From Hyphomicrobiaceae bacterium (GTDB lineage Bacteria; Pseudomonadota; Alphaproteobacteria; Rhizobiales; Methyloligellaceae): a stretch of 64,000 bases of DNA. The notes below the pieces were generated by a model. The model did not search any database and had not been told where the DNA came from. It saw nothing but the letters and a program-made list of their open reading frames with translations. The position numbers were made by a program, and so were the translations under genes. Positions 26,441-35,636 of this stretch are shown here, piece by piece. Positions within the stretch are counted from its first letter, which is position 1. Each line of letters begins with the position of its first letter. Location of the stretch: assembly GCA_020637815.1 (NCBI GenBank), contig JACKJS010000002.1:124001-188000 (forward strand). Reading direction: 5' to 3'.

Positions 26441-29400
26441 ATGGCCCACCGCATTCTTGATTCCCACCGCGCCGGCGCCAGAGTATCCCGCATGAACAAC
26501 GCCAATCCCGAGGACGATTCGCGGGAGCGCGAGTATCGCAAGATCGTCGCGTCGTTGCCGACGCGCTCGGACATCTTTCTACCCACGAACAAATTCTCGC
26601 CGGACGAACGCCTGGCCGGAATCCGTATCGTCCGGGGCATTTATCGGGACCGTTTGGATTCGGTCTATCGACCGGCACTGAGAGCGCTGCGCGAGAGATA
26701 CAAGGGGAGCAAACGCTGCTTCATTATCGGGAACGGACCGAGCCTGAACCGGACCGACCTGTCCGTTTTGAAGGACGAGGTCACGTTCGCGGTCAACGGC
26801 TTCTTCCTCAAGGCGGCGGAGCTCGATTGGCGTCCCACCTTCTACGTGGTCGAAGACCATCTCGTCGCGGAGGACCGGCGGCGTTCGATCAATGCGTTCA
26901 AGGGATCGACGAAGCTCTTCCCCGCCTATCTTGGCTATTGCCTCGATGAGGGCAGCGACACGATCTTCTTCAACCATCTGCCGCGGAAGAGCTTCCCGCA
27001 TGGCTTCGACTTCTCGACCGACGCCGCGGAGGCGACCTATACCGGCTGCACGGTGACGTTCACCTGTATGCAACTGGCGTTCTATCTCGGCTTCGAGGAG
27101 ATCTATCTGATTGGCGTCGATGCCAGCTACGATCTTCCGAAGGATGTCGAGCAAGCGGATTCGTACGCGGTCGGCGTTCTCGACATGAAGTCGGACGATC
27201 CGAACCATTTTCATCCGGACTATTTCGGCAAGGGCTTCCGCTGGCACGACCCGCAAGTCGGCAAGATGGTCGAGGCCTATCAAGAGGCCCGCCGCGTCGT
27301 CGACGGCACCGGCCAGCGGATCTACAACGCAACTCTGGGCGGCAAGCTGGAGGTCTTCGAGCGCCGCGCTTACGCGGATCTGTTTGCCGATGCCCGGTCG
27401 CCCGAGGCGGTAGCCGCTGAGAACGAAAAGGCGCTGGCCGAGCGCGTCGTCGTGCCCCGCATCCTCGTGCTGGACATGACTGCCCGCGGCGACGGAACCG
27501 CCACCGGGGAGTTGAAGGCGAACATTTTCTCGCAGTGGCCCGACGACTGGTATCTGCAGATATTCAACATCGGTGGCGGCTGGCTCGGCGCGCAGCGTGG
27601 TCTGGATATCGAAAAGACGGAATACAGTGTTTCTTCGAATGCCGACGCACTCAAGCGGCGTATCGACGAGTTCGATCCAGAGCTCATCCTGTACCGTCCA
27701 GTCCCCAATGCGCCGACGCTGCATGACTTTGCAATGGGCGTCATTGCATCGCGTCCATCCATCCCGCTTGTCACCTGGATCATGGACGATTGGCCCGCCC
27801 GTCTGGAAATCGACGATCCCAGCCGATTTTCCGCGTTCAACGAGGATTGGCTTTGGCTTCTCAACAGGTCGGCTTTACGTCTGTCGATTTGTCAAAAAAT
27901 GTCGGACGCTTACAAGACGCGTTACGGCCACGACTTCGTGCCATTCGCCAACGGCGTGGATTCAGCGGATTGGCCGGCGCTCGAAGGCACCACGGCATCC
28001 GAACTGGTTGTTCGCTACGCCGGGGGGCTTGCCGACGACATGGGTGGCCGCAGCGTTCTGCGCGTTGCCGAGGCGATCGAAAGTCTCGCCTCCGAGGGTC
28101 ATCCCATTCGTTTCGAAATACGAACCCAGGAACAGTGGAAGCTGAAGCAAGGCGCCCGGTACAAGGGCTTAACGCGGACGTCTTTCGAGATTGACCGGCT
28201 TCCAACCGCCGAGTACCGCAACTGGCTAAGTTCTGCGGGCGCACTTCTGATCGCCTACAATTTCGACGATAACAGCTTGCGTTACATTGGCTTGTCCATG
28301 GCCAACAAGCTGCCCGAGTGTCTCGCCAGCGGCGCACCGGTCGTCGTTTACGGGCCGGAGGCGGCGGCGACGGTCTCCTATGCGGCTGCTCAGAATTGTG
28401 CGCTTGTCATCAGCAAGCTTGATCTTGAACATGTGAAGGCCGGACTGCTGGAGCTCCTGGACGGTCAGCGGCGGCAGCAATTGGCCGCGCGGGGACGAGA
28501 GGTCGCCTTCGAACAGTTCGATCTCGAGAGGATAAGAACGGACTTCATGAAAGCCATGGCAAACGCAGCGCAGCTGGATACAAAGCCCGAAGAGCCTACC
28601 GGCGGGCTCCACTATCCTCGCAGCGTGAAGATGGGGGTCGACGAGACGAAAGTTGTCGCCGAATTATTCGCGGACGCGCGCGGCAAGTCTCATGTCATGT
28701 TCGACGTTGGCGCGCATACCGGCACGAGCGCCAAATTCTTCGACGCGCTCGATTGGAGCATCTATTGCTTCGAGCCAAACGACGAGAACCGCGCCCAGCT
28801 CACAAAGAAGTTCTGCGAAAATCCGCGAATCGTCATCGATTCGCGCGCTGTGGCCGAGTCCGTGGAGACGGGGAGGTCGTTCTTCGTCTCGGAGGAGAGT
28901 ACCGGTATCGGCACGCTCCATGCCTTTCGGGATTCGCACGAGGTCGCCAGCACTGTCGATGTAACGACGGTTGACGAAGTCGCGCGCCAGCACGGCTTGA
29001 ACAAGATCGATTTTCTGAAAATCGATGTGGAAGGCTTGGACTTTGCGGTGCTCAAAGGCGTCCCCTGGGACACGATCAAGCCACGGGTTATCGAGTGTGA
29101 GTTCGAGGATGCGAAAACGGTCCCACTTGGGCACACCTATGCCGATATGGCCAACTACCTCGTAGAAAGGGGGTACACAGTCTATATCAGCGAGTGGCAT
29201 CCCATCATTCGCTACGGAATCTCACACGACTGGTGCCGGCTCACACAATATCCGAGCGCACTGAAGACTCCCGACGCTTGGGGCAATCTGCTCGCGTTTC
29301 TCGACGATCCAGGGATGCATGCGCTCACGTCGGCATTCCAGAAGCATTTGTCGTCGCGGGCCGCTCTACCCCCTGGCGCACCGGTAGCGGCACGGGCGAG

Positions 29401-29869
29401 CGTCCCGCAGCGCAAGACCACTACGGCAGTCCGGTTCGCAGAGGCGACGAAAGCGCGAAGCAACCTGCTGTTTCAGGCCGCGCGGTTCGCCAAGCGCTCC
29501 GCTCGACTCCTTTGGCGAAAACGGTTTGGCCTCGGAGGTATCGCGATCCTTTGCATTGTCGCGCCGATGGTTGCCGCAATCCTTGCGCAAACCCCAACAT
29601 GGCGCTGGGTCATGATAGGTCTTAGCGGATTGGCGGCCTTGGGCTTGATCGGGGCGCTCGTTGCAGCGGCGATTTCCGAACTTCTGCATCAGCGTACCGC
29701 GGATGCGCAGCGTCGCCATCAATCCCTGTTGGACAAGATCGAAACGGCCAATGTTCGTATGCGAGAGCTCGCGGAGGAGCTCGACGAGGTTCGCCAATCG
29801 GAATCGAATTTGCGAAAGTCAGCCGAGACAGGGACGAAGTCTCAGGGCGCATCGTCCCGCGACGACTAG
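26441..29869 (+). CDS. Four-module protein: GNGPSL domain, GT4, FkbM methyltransferase, membrane hairpin and coiled coil
   Basis: 1142 residues (an ATG at 26492 is an alternative start). Residues 60-330: DUF115/GT42-like domain with CFIIGNGPSLNRTDL, a YTGCTVTFTCMQLAFYLGF helix, IYLIGVDASY and late GKGFRWHDPQVG. Residues 345-705: GT4-like transferase with FNIGGGWLGAQRGL, PFANGVDSADW and a SLRYIGLSMANKLPECLASG donor loop. Residues 735-970: FkbM methyltransferase with MFDVGAHTGTSAKFF and FLKIDVEGLDFAVLKG, both intact. Residues 1027-1078: two hydrophobic helices beginning FGLGGIAIL. Residues 1085-1125: coiled coil. Likely a membrane-tethered multi-enzyme that adds, extends and methylates glycan residues; the substrates are unknown. 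Confidence 0.82.
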   Translation: MAHRILDSHRAGARVSRMNNANPEDDSREREYRKIVASLPTRSDIFLPTNKFSPDERLAGIRIVRGIYRDRLDSVYRPALRALRERYKGSKRCFIIGNGPSLNRTDLSVLKDEVTFAVNGFFLKAAELDWRPTFYVVEDHLVAEDRRRSINAFKGSTKLFPAYLGYCLDEGSDTIFFNHLPRKSFPHGFDFSTDAAEATYTGCTVTFTCMQLAFYLGFEEIYLIGVDASYDLPKDVEQADSYAVGVLDMKSDDPNHFHPDYFGKGFRWHDPQVGKMVEAYQEARRVVDGTGQRIYNATLGGKLEVFERRAYADLFADARSPEAVAAENEKALAERVVVPRILVLDMTARGDGTATGELKANIFSQWPDDWYLQIFNIGGGWLGAQRGLDIEKTEYSVSSNADALKRRIDEFDPELILYRPVPNAPTLHDFAMGVIASRPSIPLVTWIMDDWPARLEIDDPSRFSAFNEDWLWLLNRSALRLSICQKMSDAYKTRYGHDFVPFANGVDSADWPALEGTTASELVVRYAGGLADDMGGRSVLRVAEAIESLASEGHPIRFEIRTQEQWKLKQGARYKGLTRTSFEIDRLPTAEYRNWLSSAGALLIAYNFDDNSLRYIGLSMANKLPECLASGAPVVVYGPEAAATVSYAAAQNCALVISKLDLEHVKAGLLELLDGQRRQQLAARGREVAFEQFDLERIRTDFMKAMANAAQLDTKPEEPTGGLHYPRSVKMGVDETKVVAELFADARGKSHVMFDVGAHTGTSAKFFDALDWSIYCFEPNDENRAQLTKKFCENPRIVIDSRAVAESVETGRSFFVSEESTGIGTLHAFRDSHEVASTVDVTTVDEVARQHGLNKIDFLKIDVEGLDFAVLKGVPWDTIKPRVIECEFEDAKTVPLGHTYADMANYLVERGYTVYISEWHPIIRYGISHDWCRLTQYPSALKTPDAWGNLLAFLDDPGMHALTSAFQKHLSSRAALPPGAPVAARASVPQRKTTTAVRFAEATKARSNLLFQAARFAKRSARLLWRKRFGLGGIAILCIVAPMVAAILAQTPTWRWVMIGLSGLAALGLIGALVAAAISELLHQRTADAQRRHQSLLDKIETANVRMRELAEELDEVRQSESNLRKSAETGTKSQGASSRDD

Positions 29870-29898
29870 CAGCGAGGCTCAGTTGTCTGCGCCGGCTG

Positions 29899-30879
29899 CT
29901 ATGGCCTGCTGCGGAATTGCGCCAGGACACGCTGGAATGCAGCTAGGCCTGTGTACCGACGGACGGTATTATGTCTGTCGAGGAGCGCTTCGTAGTTGCA
30001 GGCCAGTGTGTCGCATTGCTGTTCGAGGAACTCGATCTTGGTGGCCGCACCGGCCAGCTCACGTTGGAGCTCCGTGCGCGCGGACCGCAAGGTCGCGATC
30101 TCTTGCTGGCTTTGGGAGACGGTGCGCTCAAGCTGCAAAACGATGCTCAGATGCTGGCAAAAAACGTCATAGGCCTTGAGCTCACCCTCGGCGAGGCCGC
30201 CAGCGGCGTAGCGGGCCAACCGCATCGCGGTTCCATTGTACATCTTGAACAAAGCTGCATCCGCGGCGGAAAAAATAGTCTTGTGTGTGCCAGTCTCGCC
30301 CGAACCGAAGAATGAGGGAGCGGCCTTCTGAAATTTTGCGAATTCGGGAAAGGGTTTCTTTGAGCGCTTCAAAGACAGGATATCCGAAAGCTCGTCGGCG
30401 AAGGCCTCGGGCTGAGCGGTGATGTCTTCGAATCTGAACTGGTGTATCCGCGGGTGACCGGCCTGATGCCAACGCAGGACGTGGTTGCCCCATAGGCCGA
30501 ATTGGACCGCCCCCCTCAGCACATCCTGTAGCGGCAAATCGTCATGGCCGGCCACTTTACGTGAATATCGAAGATAGGACACACAGGCGTCCCGTCCATC
30601 ACGGATGATATAGAACACAAGGTCTTTGTCGGAGAACGTTGCGTCGGGCAGTTCGTGGGTCTTGATGTAGAAGTGCTCGCTTGAGCTCCTGAACTCGTCA
30701 AGATCGAGACCATCCCAGGCGCCAGCCTTATGTCCGACGAGAGCGCCGAGCTCGGCGTTGGCGCCAATGTCGTTTGGGTCGCCATAGATCGAACAGCTCT
30801 GCTTGCCGAAATAGTGGTTCAGAATTGAGCGGCAGAAAGTGTTGCCGCTGCGCGGATAGGAAGCAAGCCAAACAATCAT
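29899..30879 (-). CDS. Sulfotransferase domain protein with C-terminal coiled coil
   Basis: 326 residues from ATG 30879, which places the PAPS loop at the N-terminus: MIVWLASYPRSGNTFCRSIL (PRSGNT). FYIIRDGRDACVSYLRYSR is the 3'-phosphate-binding segment with Arg and Ser, and FYIKTHELPD holds the KTH motif. It therefore transfers sulfate from PAPS, here probably to a sugar hydroxyl. Residues about 245-305 (LERTVSQSQQEIATLRSART and on) form a heptad-rich coiled coil not needed for catalysis, which suggests a protein partner. Convergent with the 1142-residue gene, 29 bp apart. Confidence 0.88.
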   Translation of the reverse strand: MIVWLASYPRSGNTFCRSILNHYFGKQSCSIYGDPNDIGANAELGALVGHKAGAWDGLDLDEFRSSSEHFYIKTHELPDATFSDKDLVFYIIRDGRDACVSYLRYSRKVAGHDDLPLQDVLRGAVQFGLWGNHVLRWHQAGHPRIHQFRFEDITAQPEAFADELSDILSLKRSKKPFPEFAKFQKAAPSFFGSGETGTHKTIFSAADAALFKMYNGTAMRLARYAAGGLAEGELKAYDVFCQHLSIVLQLERTVSQSQQEIATLRSARTELQRELAGAATKIEFLEQQCDTLACNYEALLDRHNTVRRYTGLAAFQRVLAQFRSRP

Positions 30880-31426
30880 CTTGGTCTCTGGGGCCCAACT
30901 TTCCCGGTGGGCCGTTTCTACTCTGGCCGCACGCTTTGGGGAGCCATTAGTCCAGCCATGAACGGGCCTAGAGGGGATGCTTAGCAGATGCTGTCGTACC
31001 CGCAACGAACTCCTGACACAGCCGCAGCAAAACGACTATTCGCCGGCGCGGATATTGTCGACGCGGCCTAGTAATGCTGACGACGCTCCGCGCACCCGGT
31101 CGATCAGGGCGACACAGCACCGGGCGGTGCAGCCTCGTGGTCTCGGCCCGTGCAGGCACCTGCTCGAAAAGAAATAGGTTACGAAAACAACTAAAAGTTA
31201 TCCAACAACAAGTTGTATAGACGAGTCCTATCCTATATTAGGGTCCCACACGTATCAGTTGATGGGCGATGCCTCTGCCAATGCACCGCGCACCGAAAGA
31301 CAAATGGTTCAACATACATTTTGTGCGACGTCCCGTTCGCACTGTTCATTGTGAGCGGTCGGTGGCGGCAAACGCGAGGAAAGGTTCGCATCCGAAATGG
31401 ACAGGGTTGTCGAGACAGCCTGAGAT
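30880..31426. other. Divergent intergenic region at the edge of a low-GC segment
   Basis: About 550 bp between the divergently read sulfotransferase and GT4 genes. From about 31170 the sequence turns AT-rich, with many short AT stretches near 31175-31260 and a small ACAAC-AA-GTTGT palindrome near 31205. Both promoters probably lie here. No gene was recognised. Confidence 0.45.
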
Positions 31427-34400
31427 ATGATCGTCGCAACGTATAATACCAGGCGACACTCCGGTGGTGCGGCCAAAGCAGCATTTCGCCTGCATTCGGC
31501 TCTACGGGCCAATGGGATGCACGCCTATCATTTGTGCCTCAGCGATCCATCGACTGACCCTTCATGCGTAAGACTTCTAGAGCGTGAAACCGAAGTATCA
31601 AGGCGCATCGCAACGCTCAAAAAATTCTGGTCCACTATGGCGTACCGGGCCCTGGTCACCGAGAATCGAACTGAGTTGAGTTCTACTCTGTTTTCGATCG
31701 AACCATTTGGGCTTGACGTTACAGAGGCGCCTGTTTCGACAATCGCGCGCGTCCACCATCTCCACTGGTGCAAAGGATTTCTATCGCCAGCCGTAGTCAA
31801 GTACCTTCGCGCTACGGGAAAACCAATATTTGTCACGTTGCATGATCAGTGGTGGATGACCGGTGGGTGCCACTACGCTGCCAACTGCACGAACTACGAG
31901 GACGGTTGCGTCACTTGTCCTCAATTGAGGACGGATGTTGGAGGGCTCGTTGCGCTAGCTCACACCGAGAAAGCGGCCGTCTTTAAGGACGCCACGACGG
32001 TCATCGCGCCAAGCAGGTGGATGGCGGACTGTGCCAAACGCAGCATCGTGTTTCGCAATGCAGATATAAGGGTCGTGAGAAACCCAATCGATGTAGACGT
32101 ATACTCCCCGCTCTCGGGCGAGTCCCGCGCGCAGATGCGCGCGGAAATGGGATTGCAGCAGGATGAGGTCGCAATCCTCTTTGGTGCAGATTCAATCACC
32201 GAACCCCGTAAGGGATTCTCTGAACTTATCGATGCGCTGAAGCTCGCGAACGCGCGAACTCACCGTCCCTTGCGGCTCATAGCCTTCGGCTGCTGGCGAG
32301 GTGACACACCCAGCGTGCCCGGCATCTCAATGATCAGCGTCGATGAGGTGAAGCACGAACAAAGCCTAGCGCAAATCTATTCCTCTGCGGATCTCCTGGT
32401 TGTCCCGTCGCGAGAGGATAACTATCCAAACACCATCGTCGAATCACTAGCGTGTGGCACACCGGTGATTGGGTTCTCGACAGGCGGGATCGTCGACCTT
32501 GTTGACAATAACTCAACCGGTCTCCTTGCCGACGTCGGTAATGTCTCTCAACTTGCAGACGCCATTATCGCAGGAATCGATAGGTACGTGGGGTCAACTT
32601 CGGCAAGAGCGAGATGCAGGGAAACGGTTGCAGAAGCGCACAGACCGGAGAATATCGCGCGTCAGATGATTTCCATCTATGCCGAGAAGTCTGAAGGCTT
32701 CCATAAGCCGCTAAGCGAGGACGAACTGTCGATTGTCACGGCTACGTCCCAAAAGAACCGGATGGGTGAGGCCACTTTCGCGCGTCTCAATATGAGTCCG
32801 ACGATCCTCAATGCAAGCTCCGTTGTGGAGGCATTGGCTCCGCTGTTCAGTACCTACGACAACCTGGAACGGAACATGACGTGGTTGCAGCGGCAATTGG
32901 TGACAGCGCGCAAAGCTAAACAGCGTACAAAGCAATCGGCTCCTCCATCGCTACGCGCCCGCATCATGGGAAAGCTGAGGTCATTGGCGGGCCGAGCGCG
33001 CCGCAGACTGAAGAGGTTAATCCTGAGCCAATGATCAAAGTCATCATCGTCGATCCGATTTTCCGGGGAAGTCGTCTCTACTACTCATCTATGGCCTACG
33101 ACACGTTCGCGCGTGCTGGCATGTCGCCGGTGATTGTGACCCGCAAAGAATTCGGGTCCGCCGATTTTCCAACATATTTCAAGAGTGATCGCGACATTCG
33201 ACCGGCAATCGAGTTGCCCCCCGGATTTTGGTACGGGCTGATCGAGCCAAATAAGGTCAGTGAACTGATCAATGCAGTCATTGCAGAAGCGGCTGACGAC
33301 ACCGATGTAACAGACGGCGTACACGTCCACTTTTCCGGACTAAACGAAATGTTTCCGTCGTTGCTCAACATGCTCCCTGAAAGGTTGGCCACTGCAGAAT
33401 GCAATTTCAGCATCAGCATGGTGAACTACGACGCTAGGCATCTGCTGACTAGCGACAAGCCGAATTACCTGAAGCTTCGAAAGACGATAACGGACTTTCT
33501 AGAGCAGATGCCTGCTGCCCGAATGCTCTTTCTTGATGATCGGCTGAACTCGGCCTTGTGGCCTTGGCTTCGCCGCCAAGTGGTGGTGATGCCAGACCCA
33601 GCTCCGCTATCTGAGGAGGAGATTGCGTGGGCGCAATCCGATCAAGAGCCAAGCAGGCTTTACGATGCCAACGACTCTCGTATCCGTGTTACAGCCATTG
33701 GAAGGCAGAGTGATCGGAAGGGCCTTCGAGACATCATTGCGGCAGCGGACGGACTTGATCGCAACGGCAACACGCGCATCTATGTAACAGGACCACTTGA
33801 AACATCTCAGTCCGACCTCCGCGAGGCACTGGTGGCTGTGACGCCAGAGCCCGTCGTCTGGCGTGATGACTATGTCTCCGAGGATGAGATACGTCGCACC
33901 TACCGAGATGCGGACTATATCCTCTTGCCATACGACACTTCCTTTGAAGGCTCGTCAGGAGTCTTCGCCTATGCCGCCGCGTTCGGCAAACCAATCATTT
34001 CGACGGCCCACGGGTGTATTGGCCATCGGGTTAAAGAATACGAACTAGGATTCGTCTACGATTTTGGGGATACGACAGCGCTTGCTAACATCTTGCAAGA
34101 TCTACCGTGTCCCAATTCAGAGTCCTACCAGAGCAGACGGGAAGCATTGGCTGCCTATCAACAAGACCACAACCTGGAGGCCTTTCAAAAGCGTCTAGTT
34201 GAGGTCGTGACGAACGCACAATCAGCGATAAAAGTGTCATCCGACTTGGTTGGGGAAAGTGCGACGTTCACCAGCGAACCTGACGCCACGCTGACGCCGA
34301 GCTCGATTTGGTGCGGCTCCGGCATGCTGCAAGCTTCACTTGAGGACGCAGGCCACGCGCCGCGCAAGCTCGATTACAAGCAGATCCTTCTCTTCGATAC

Positions 34401-35396
34401 TGCGGTTTCCTCTCGCAATCTTGGCGACCAAATAATCATGGAATCCATACGGTCGCTTCTTCGTCTGATTTTTCCGAAATGCAGCTTCGTCAATGTGCCG
34501 ACCCATGAGTACACCGGAACCGAAGCACTAAAGCTCATGGAGAAGTCGGAGTACAAGTTCGTTTGTGGCACAAATCTGCTTGCATCCCACGTTGACGATT
34601 ACAAGCAATGGAAATTGCAAGGGTTGGATGCGTTCTTGCTCAGTGATCTAATTCTTCTTGGAGTTGGCTGGTGGCAGTACCAGCAGGAACCGAACCCATA
34701 CTCTCGGCTTCTGTATCGACGAATTCTTTCTGGAATGGCACTGCACAGCGTGCGAGACGAATACACCAAGAAGCAATTGGCGACCGCAGGCATCCGGAAT
34801 GTGGCCAATACCTGCTGCCCAACAACTTGGTGGCTGACAGCCCATCATCAGTCCCGCATACCAACAGAGAAGAGTCCGGCCGCTGTCTTCACGGTAACAG
34901 ATTATAACAAAAATCTGACGGCTGATCGCAATCTAGTTCAGCTTCTGATGCACCACTACGATGAAGTTTACTGTTGGCTGCAGGGTGCTGAGGACTATGC
35001 TTATGTGCGCCGCATCGCACCAGAGTCAGTCCAATTCATTGCGCCCACATTGGAAGCCTATACGGAATTTCTTGCCAAAACGAAGTGCGACTACATTGGC
35101 ACACGTCTCCATGGCGGAATAAGGGCTCTTCAATCGGGACGACGTGCGTTAGTTCTAGCGGTCGACAATCGAGCCAAGGAGATCGCTTCAGATATTCGTT
35201 TGCCGGTCATTGCGCGTGAGAATACTCAGGCAATTCGAAATTGCCTTGAACAAGGTTGGGCGCACGAAATTGCTGTTCCCTATGCGGCAATAAATTCGTG
35301 GATTAGGCAGTTCGGACACGCTGAAGGCTTCGATCTCGAGACGGCAATTGACAATTTTTACCATAAGGTCGGTCGTTCGCCGCTCTCCGCGGTCAC
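31170..35396 (+). other. Lower-GC two-gene segment, candidate acquired island
   Basis: The stretch is visibly AT-richer than both flanks and uses more A- and T-ending codons. It holds two translationally coupled genes (GT4 and GT4-pyruvyltransferase). Its right edge coincides with the start of homology of a truncated coiled-coil gene remnant at 35397. No integrase, transposase or flanking repeat was seen, so homologous or illegitimate recombination is the likely route. The left edge is only approximate. Confidence 0.45.
31427..33034 (+). CDS. Glycosyltransferase family 4
   Basis: 535 residues. GT-B fold: an N-terminal glycine loop TRRHSGGAAKAAFRLHSAL, VHHLHWCKGFLSPAVV, and a cysteine-rich GGCHYAANCTNYEDGC insert seen in WcaC-like enzymes. 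The C-terminal donor domain has IAPSRWMADCA, GADSITEPRKGFSEL and PSREDNYPNTIVESLACG with the E-x7-E pair. An extra basic C-terminus after residue 480 (RQLVTARKAKQRTKQ and on) is helical and may bind membrane or protein. Its stop overlaps the next start by 4 bp. Homologous in layout to the GT4 at 8443-9735. Confidence 0.88.
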   Translation: MIVATYNTRRHSGGAAKAAFRLHSALRANGMHAYHLCLSDPSTDPSCVRLLERETEVSRRIATLKKFWSTMAYRALVTENRTELSSTLFSIEPFGLDVTEAPVSTIARVHHLHWCKGFLSPAVVKYLRATGKPIFVTLHDQWWMTGGCHYAANCTNYEDGCVTCPQLRTDVGGLVALAHTEKAAVFKDATTVIAPSRWMADCAKRSIVFRNADIRVVRNPIDVDVYSPLSGESRAQMRAEMGLQQDEVAILFGADSITEPRKGFSELIDALKLANARTHRPLRLIAFGCWRGDTPSVPGISMISVDEVKHEQSLAQIYSSADLLVVPSREDNYPNTIVESLACGTPVIGFSTGGIVDLVDNNSTGLLADVGNVSQLADAIIAGIDRYVGSTSARARCRETVAEAHRPENIARQMISIYAEKSEGFHKPLSEDELSIVTATSQKNRMGEATFARLNMSPTILNASSVVEALAPLFSTYDNLERNMTWLQRQLVTARKAKQRTKQSAPPSLRARIMGKLRSLAGRARRRLKRLILSQ

Positions 35397-35400
35397 TTGA
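33031..35400 (+). CDS. GT4 glycosyltransferase fused to polysaccharide pyruvyl transferase
   Basis: 789 residues, two enzymes in one chain. Residues 1-400 form a GT-B transferase: IVDPIFRGSRLYYSSMAY, AIGRQSDRKGLRDII, and LLPYDTSFEGSSGVFAYAAA as the donor-site loop. Residues about 445-770 form a pyruvyl transferase domain: DTAVSSRNLGDQIIMESI, LILLGVGWW and TRLHGGIRALQSGRRALV, the conserved RxHG segment; it adds a pyruvate ketal from phosphoenolpyruvate to a sugar. Coupled to the GT4 before it by an ATGA overlap. Both genes have lower GC than the rest. A sugar is probably added and then capped by the same protein. Confidence 0.85.
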   Translation: MIKVIIVDPIFRGSRLYYSSMAYDTFARAGMSPVIVTRKEFGSADFPTYFKSDRDIRPAIELPPGFWYGLIEPNKVSELINAVIAEAADDTDVTDGVHVHFSGLNEMFPSLLNMLPERLATAECNFSISMVNYDARHLLTSDKPNYLKLRKTITDFLEQMPAARMLFLDDRLNSALWPWLRRQVVVMPDPAPLSEEEIAWAQSDQEPSRLYDANDSRIRVTAIGRQSDRKGLRDIIAAADGLDRNGNTRIYVTGPLETSQSDLREALVAVTPEPVVWRDDYVSEDEIRRTYRDADYILLPYDTSFEGSSGVFAYAAAFGKPIISTAHGCIGHRVKEYELGFVYDFGDTTALANILQDLPCPNSESYQSRREALAAYQQDHNLEAFQKRLVEVVTNAQSAIKVSSDLVGESATFTSEPDATLTPSSIWCGSGMLQASLEDAGHAPRKLDYKQILLFDTAVSSRNLGDQIIMESIRSLLRLIFPKCSFVNVPTHEYTGTEALKLMEKSEYKFVCGTNLLASHVDDYKQWKLQGLDAFLLSDLILLGVGWWQYQQEPNPYSRLLYRRILSGMALHSVRDEYTKKQLATAGIRNVANTCCPTTWWLTAHHQSRIPTEKSPAAVFTVTDYNKNLTADRNLVQLLMHHYDEVYCWLQGAEDYAYVRRIAPESVQFIAPTLEAYTEFLAKTKCDYIGTRLHGGIRALQSGRRALVLAVDNRAKEIASDIRLPVIARENTQAIRNCLEQGWAHEIAVPYAAINSWIRQFGHAEGFDLETAIDNFYHKVGRSPLSAVT

Positions 35401-35636
35401 GGCAGCGGGACGAAGATGCGCGGCGCCGCTACAGCGCGATCTTGGCGCGAATTGACGCGAGTAACAGGCGCACAGGCAAACTTGCCGAAGAACTGTCCGA
35501 GGTGAGGGAGCAGACACAACGGCTCTATTTGCTCGACCAGATGCGTTCCAAGGCACAATGCCGCGAACCACAGATACCACGCCTGGGCCGTGATTTCTCA
35601 ATAGAAGCCATATCGGAGCATGAGCGGCCAGGTTAG
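35397..35636 (+). pseudogene. 3' remnant of a hairpin/coiled-coil-tailed gene
   Basis: The frame reads EDARRRYSAILARIDASNRR and then KLAEELSEVREQ. This closely matches the C-terminal coiled coil of the 1142-residue protein (DAQRRHQSLLDKIETANVRM, then ELAEELDEVRQS). The match begins at the very end of the preceding pyruvyltransferase gene and there is no start codon with a ribosome-binding site, so this is the tail of a gene whose front was removed. It converges on the sulfotransferase gene at 35598, overlapping its last codons. Confidence 0.65.

Noticed and set aside
26441..29869. Calling the GNGPSL domains sialyltransferases outright
   Set aside because: The motif order is suggestive but recalled from memory; the donor and catalytic base are not proven, and DUF115 proteins share the same core. 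No sialic-acid synthase is in the window.
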